A DNA stretch of 64,000 nucleotides, from the NCBI GenBank assembly GCA_032209605.1, contig JASFXZ010000010.1:6283385-6347384 (forward strand). The letters run 5' to 3'. A program made the position numbers and the translations under genes. Positions within the stretch are counted from its first letter, which is position 1. Every line of letters starts with the position of its first letter. The notes beneath the pieces were generated by a model. That model made no database searches, was not told the DNA's origin, and worked only from the letters and a program-made list of their open reading frames with translations. The stretch comes from Mactromeris polynyma (lineage: Eukaryota; Mollusca; Bivalvia; Venerida; Mactridae). Of the stretch, positions 63,487 to 64,000 are shown piece by piece.

Positions 63487-64000
63487 CTGAAATAAAGTGA
63501 AACCGAAAAATTGAAAGTTAAAAACTAACTGAATAATAACCAATGATAAAATAATGAAGCTTTCACTATAACGAGTTTCTGATGAGATCACTGATTGTTC
63601 ACCAAACTGGGTAGATACACTTAACATTGTAGTAATGATCAATATGACCAAGTAACAAATATTGCAGAGGACCAGGATCTACTGTTAGGTTCCTACAGGA
63701 AGAAAAAAATTACCCATGGAGGTAACAGGAAAGACAACTCATAAAAGAGAAATTGTAAGATTTTTCTAACATGGATTGTTTCCCTTTGAATACAAAATCT
63801 CCCTCAACAGATTAGCCACAAAACACCAAACTTCCTTCAGTAGTTGTAAATTGTTGCAAATCAAAACATTTTTAAGAAGCAAGCACAGGATTTAAGGTCA
63901 GTACTAAGGTCCATCCCTCAATGGCAACATTATTCAACATCAGACATTTTTAGTGGAACATTGACACAGAATCTTGAAAATTTAGCAAGTAGTTTGAACT
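63487..64000 (-). other. MON2 intron sequence at right edge
   Basis: No MON2 exon matching the human segment before LLLNPLKEMS is found here in any minus frame. The open frame that runs through 63651 is intron beyond the acceptor at 63487. No other feature is seen. Confidence 0.7.

Overview
This is eukaryotic nuclear DNA from an invertebrate animal, most likely a bivalve mollusc or another lophotrochozoan. The evidence is short, well-conserved metazoan exons with GT..AG boundaries, long AT-rich introns, many MITEs and tRNA-derived SINE-like heads, and interspersed repeats that carry GGAC runs. The proteins resemble vertebrate orthologues but are clearly diverged. The organism call is an inference from protein and repeat style, not a database result.

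Layout. (1) 299-16741, + strand: 23 consecutive coding exons of the cohesin ATPase gene SMC1A. They run from the first coiled coil through the hinge, the second coiled coil and the C-terminal ATPase head to the stop codon. The N-terminal head lies upstream of the window. (2) 16742-19987: 3' flank of SMC1A, then a 63-bp satellite array (17652-19326), then the 3' flank of MON2. (3) 63486-19988, - strand: the last 14 coding exons of MON2, a Golgi/endosomal scaffold related to the large ARF-GEFs. The spliced reading frame is continuous for 835 residues plus stop; the 5' half lies beyond the right edge. SMC1A and MON2 are therefore convergent, with the satellite between their 3' ends. (4) Inside a 28.5-kb MON2 intron (26962-55429), on the opposite strand, sits an intronless coding region for a 250-residue PAR/CES-2-like bZIP transcription factor (45128-45880). 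A splice acceptor just upstream suggests a separate 5' UTR exon.

The introns are rich in repeats. The clearest is a hAT element (23503-26363) with a perfect 8-bp target duplication and broken transposase remnants. A 1.56-kb piggyBac-like non-autonomous element flanked by TTAA is nested inside it. Others are minisatellites with higher-order structure (25-bp, 21-bp and TTCTG-containing), several MITEs or foldback elements (one family present in introns of both large genes), and SINE-like heads.

The three genes have unrelated roles: chromosome cohesion and DNA repair, endosome-Golgi traffic, and transcription. Nothing in the sequence suggests they act together. I do not see a new multi-gene system. 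The most notable signals are the nested bZIP gene, the hairpin-forming satellite between convergent genes, the nested transposons, and an S/T-Q cluster in SMC1A.
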